A stretch of 64,000 nucleotides of DNA, taken from contig JAAYIK010000016.1 of NCBI GenBank assembly GCA_012523465.1, positions 124,001 to 188,000 of the forward strand, read 5' to 3'. Below the pieces are notes generated by a model that was not told the origin of the DNA, ran no database searches, and saw nothing but the letters and a program-made list of their open reading frames with translations. Shown piece after piece: positions 62,864-64,000 of this stretch (within the stretch, counting starts at the first letter, position 1; each line of letters starts with the position of its first letter). The stretch is from Lysobacteraceae bacterium. Lineage in GTDB: Bacteria > Pseudomonadota > Gammaproteobacteria > Nitrococcales > AK92. The position numbers and the translations under genes are program-made.

Positions 62864-63838
62864 GTGAGTCTGCCCAAAATTCTGCAAGACAATCTGAGAC
62901 TGCCGGTCATCGGCTCCCCGCTGTTCATCATATCCAACCCGGACCTGGTCATTGCCCAATGCAAAGCGGGCATCGTCGGCTCATTTCCTGCGCTGAACGC
63001 TCGGCCGGCCGAGCAGCTCGAAGTCTGGCTGGAGCGGATCACCACAGAGCTGGCCGAGTACAAGGCCGCCAACCCGGACAAGAAAGTGGCCCCCTTCGCC
63101 GTCAACCAGATCGTGCACCATACCAACGACCGCCTGGAGCACGACCTGGAGCGGTGCGTGAAGTACAAGGTGCCGATCATGATCACCAGCCTGCGGGCGC
63201 CGGACGAGGCGGTCGCCGCGGCGCGCTCCTACGGCGGCCTGGTGTTCCATGACGTCATTAACGTTCGCCATGCCGAGCGGGCGCTAGAGGCCGGCGTCGA
63301 CGGCCTGATCCTGGTCTGCGCTGGCGCCGGCGGCCACGCCGGCACCTACAGCCCGTTCGCGCTGGTGTCAGAGATCCGCCAGTTCTACGACGGCCCCATC
63401 GTGCTCGCAGGCGCCATCACCAAGGGCGAGCACATTCTGGCCGCGCAGGCCATGGGAGCAGATCTGGCCTACATCGGCACCCGCTTCATCGCCACCGCCG
63501 AAGCCAACGCGCCGCAGGAGTACAAGCAAACCATCCTCGAGGCCAGCGCCAAAGACATCGTCTACACCAACCTGTTCACCGGCGTTCACGGCAACTACCT
63601 GCGCCAGAGCATCGTCAAGGCCGGGCTGGACCCCGACAACCTGCCCACGGCCGACAAGAGCAAGATGACCTTCGGCTCCGGCGGCAGCAGCCGTTCCAAG
63701 GTCTGGCGGGACATCTGGGGCGCCGGCCAGGGCGTGGGCAACATCCACGACATCCTGCCGGCGGCGGAGGTCATCGACCGCCTGGCGCTGGAGTACCAGC
63801 AAGCGGTGGAGCGGCTGCAAGCCAAGCGCTTCTTCTGA
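62864..63838 (+). CDS. nitronate monooxygenase family protein
   Basis: 324 residues, GTG start. LPVIGSPLFIISNPDLVIAQCKAGIVGSFPALNAR, then CAGAGGHAGTYSPFALVSEI and GAITKGEHILAAQAMGADLAYIGTRFIAT are FMN-binding blocks of the NMO/enoyl reductase II fold. Oxidises nitroalkanes or acts as a 2-nitropropane-type dioxygenase; the exact substrate is unknown. Divergent from mazG. Confidence 0.85.
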   Translation: MSLPKILQDNLRLPVIGSPLFIISNPDLVIAQCKAGIVGSFPALNARPAEQLEVWLERITTELAEYKAANPDKKVAPFAVNQIVHHTNDRLEHDLERCVKYKVPIMITSLRAPDEAVAAARSYGGLVFHDVINVRHAERALEAGVDGLILVCAGAGGHAGTYSPFALVSEIRQFYDGPIVLAGAITKGEHILAAQAMGADLAYIGTRFIATAEANAPQEYKQTILEASAKDIVYTNLFTGVHGNYLRQSIVKAGLDPDNLPTADKSKMTFGSGGSSRSKVWRDIWGAGQGVGNIHDILPAAEVIDRLALEYQQAVERLQAKRFF

Positions 63839-63878
63839 GCGACGAAGCAGCCCGGCGGGCCGCCTCCGCCAGGCGCCG

Positions 63879-64000
63879 TCACGGCTCCCGGACCTCCGGA
63901 TCGCGGCAGGTGACCGGGTCGGGATAGCCCATGAACAGCTCCATCACGCAGGCCAGCCAGCGCATGCTGGCGGCGGCCTGGGCATCCACGTCCGGCAGGC
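63879..64000 (-). CDS. partial gene at the right edge
   Basis: The last 122 bp read, on the minus strand, as the C-terminal 40 residues of a protein whose N terminus lies beyond the window: it includes ASMRWLACVMELF and ends PDPVTCRDPEVREP. Only the tail is visible, so no function is given. Confidence 0.5.
   Translation of the reverse strand, partial: LPDVDAQAAASMRWLACVMELFMGYPDPVTCRDPEVREP

Noticed and set aside
1..64000. CRISPR arrays, insertion sequences, prophage or integron
   Set aside because: No regularly spaced repeats, transposases, integrases or phage structural genes were seen on either strand.

Overview
The window is a 64 kb piece of a high-GC bacterial chromosome. It carries about 70 genes, packed in short operons on both strands. 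The gene set (RlmKL, RlmJ, EpmC, Hsp15, RraA, KdsD-type isomerase, DUF2058, YgiQ, AzlCD, LutABC) points to a free-living, non-enteric Gammaproteobacterium; I cannot place it more narrowly. I see no insertion sequence, prophage, CRISPR array or rRNA. The one tRNA is tRNA-Glu(UUC) at 30601-30676.

Layout. 1-4.6 kb: Mpo1-like membrane protein, a frameshifted metallophosphoesterase, a secreted nuclease and a frameshifted ygiQ. 4.6-4.95 kb: a non-coding interval with a strong sigma70 promoter, many GGA-bearing hairpins and a terminator, which I read as a CsrA-binding small RNA. 4.95-8.5 kb: thioesterase-SDR-GST operon and an amidase. 8.6-10.7 kb: leuA behind two tandem leucine leader peptides. 10.7-15.2 kb: DUF488, KdsD-type isomerase, rlmL, DUF2058. 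15.3-21.2 kb: small membrane and lipoproteins, a lone Lrp-type RAM domain, ferritin-like protein, SDR and MFS pair, hslR, rraA. 21.3-24.2 kb: a tight four-gene cluster of a plant/cyanobacterial-type phosphoribulokinase homologue, a two-helix membrane peptide, a RuBisCO-like protein and a cupin. 24.3-30.5 kb: lipoprotein, methyltransferase, AsmA, and an operon of AAA/SPOR, FliK-like and FlhB-tail proteins without other flagellar genes. 30.6-36.5 kb: tRNA-Glu, MFS, a decayed GMC oxidoreductase/aldehyde dehydrogenase pair, second amidase. 36.5-43.8 kb: Nudix-MBL fusion, SDR, AzlCD, thioesterases, and speE behind a long leader that can hide its Shine-Dalgarno sequence. 44-50.4 kb: ackA with a MaoC-phosphotransacylase fusion, a secreted P1/PLC-like protein, yedK, epmC, tesB. 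50.5-55 kb: ABC exporter, pyruvyltransferase-like protein, frameshifted FAD oxidoreductase. 55-64 kb: rlmJ, lipoproteins, NlpC/P60, moaC, phhB, lutABC, mazG, nitronate monooxygenase-like protein and a partial gene.

The metabolic theme is acyl-CoA and organic-acid turnover: five hotdog thioesterases, phosphotransacylase plus acetate kinase, LutABC lactate oxidation, three SDRs and two amidases. The best candidates for something undescribed are the kinase/RuBisCO-like/cupin cluster and three RNA elements (the 4.7-4.9 kb small RNA, the twin leuA leaders and the speE leader). Four genes carry frameshifts. Those in the metallophosphoesterase, ygiQ and FAD oxidoreductase may be sequence errors; the aldehyde dehydrogenase/GMC pair also has larger deletions and looks genuinely decayed.
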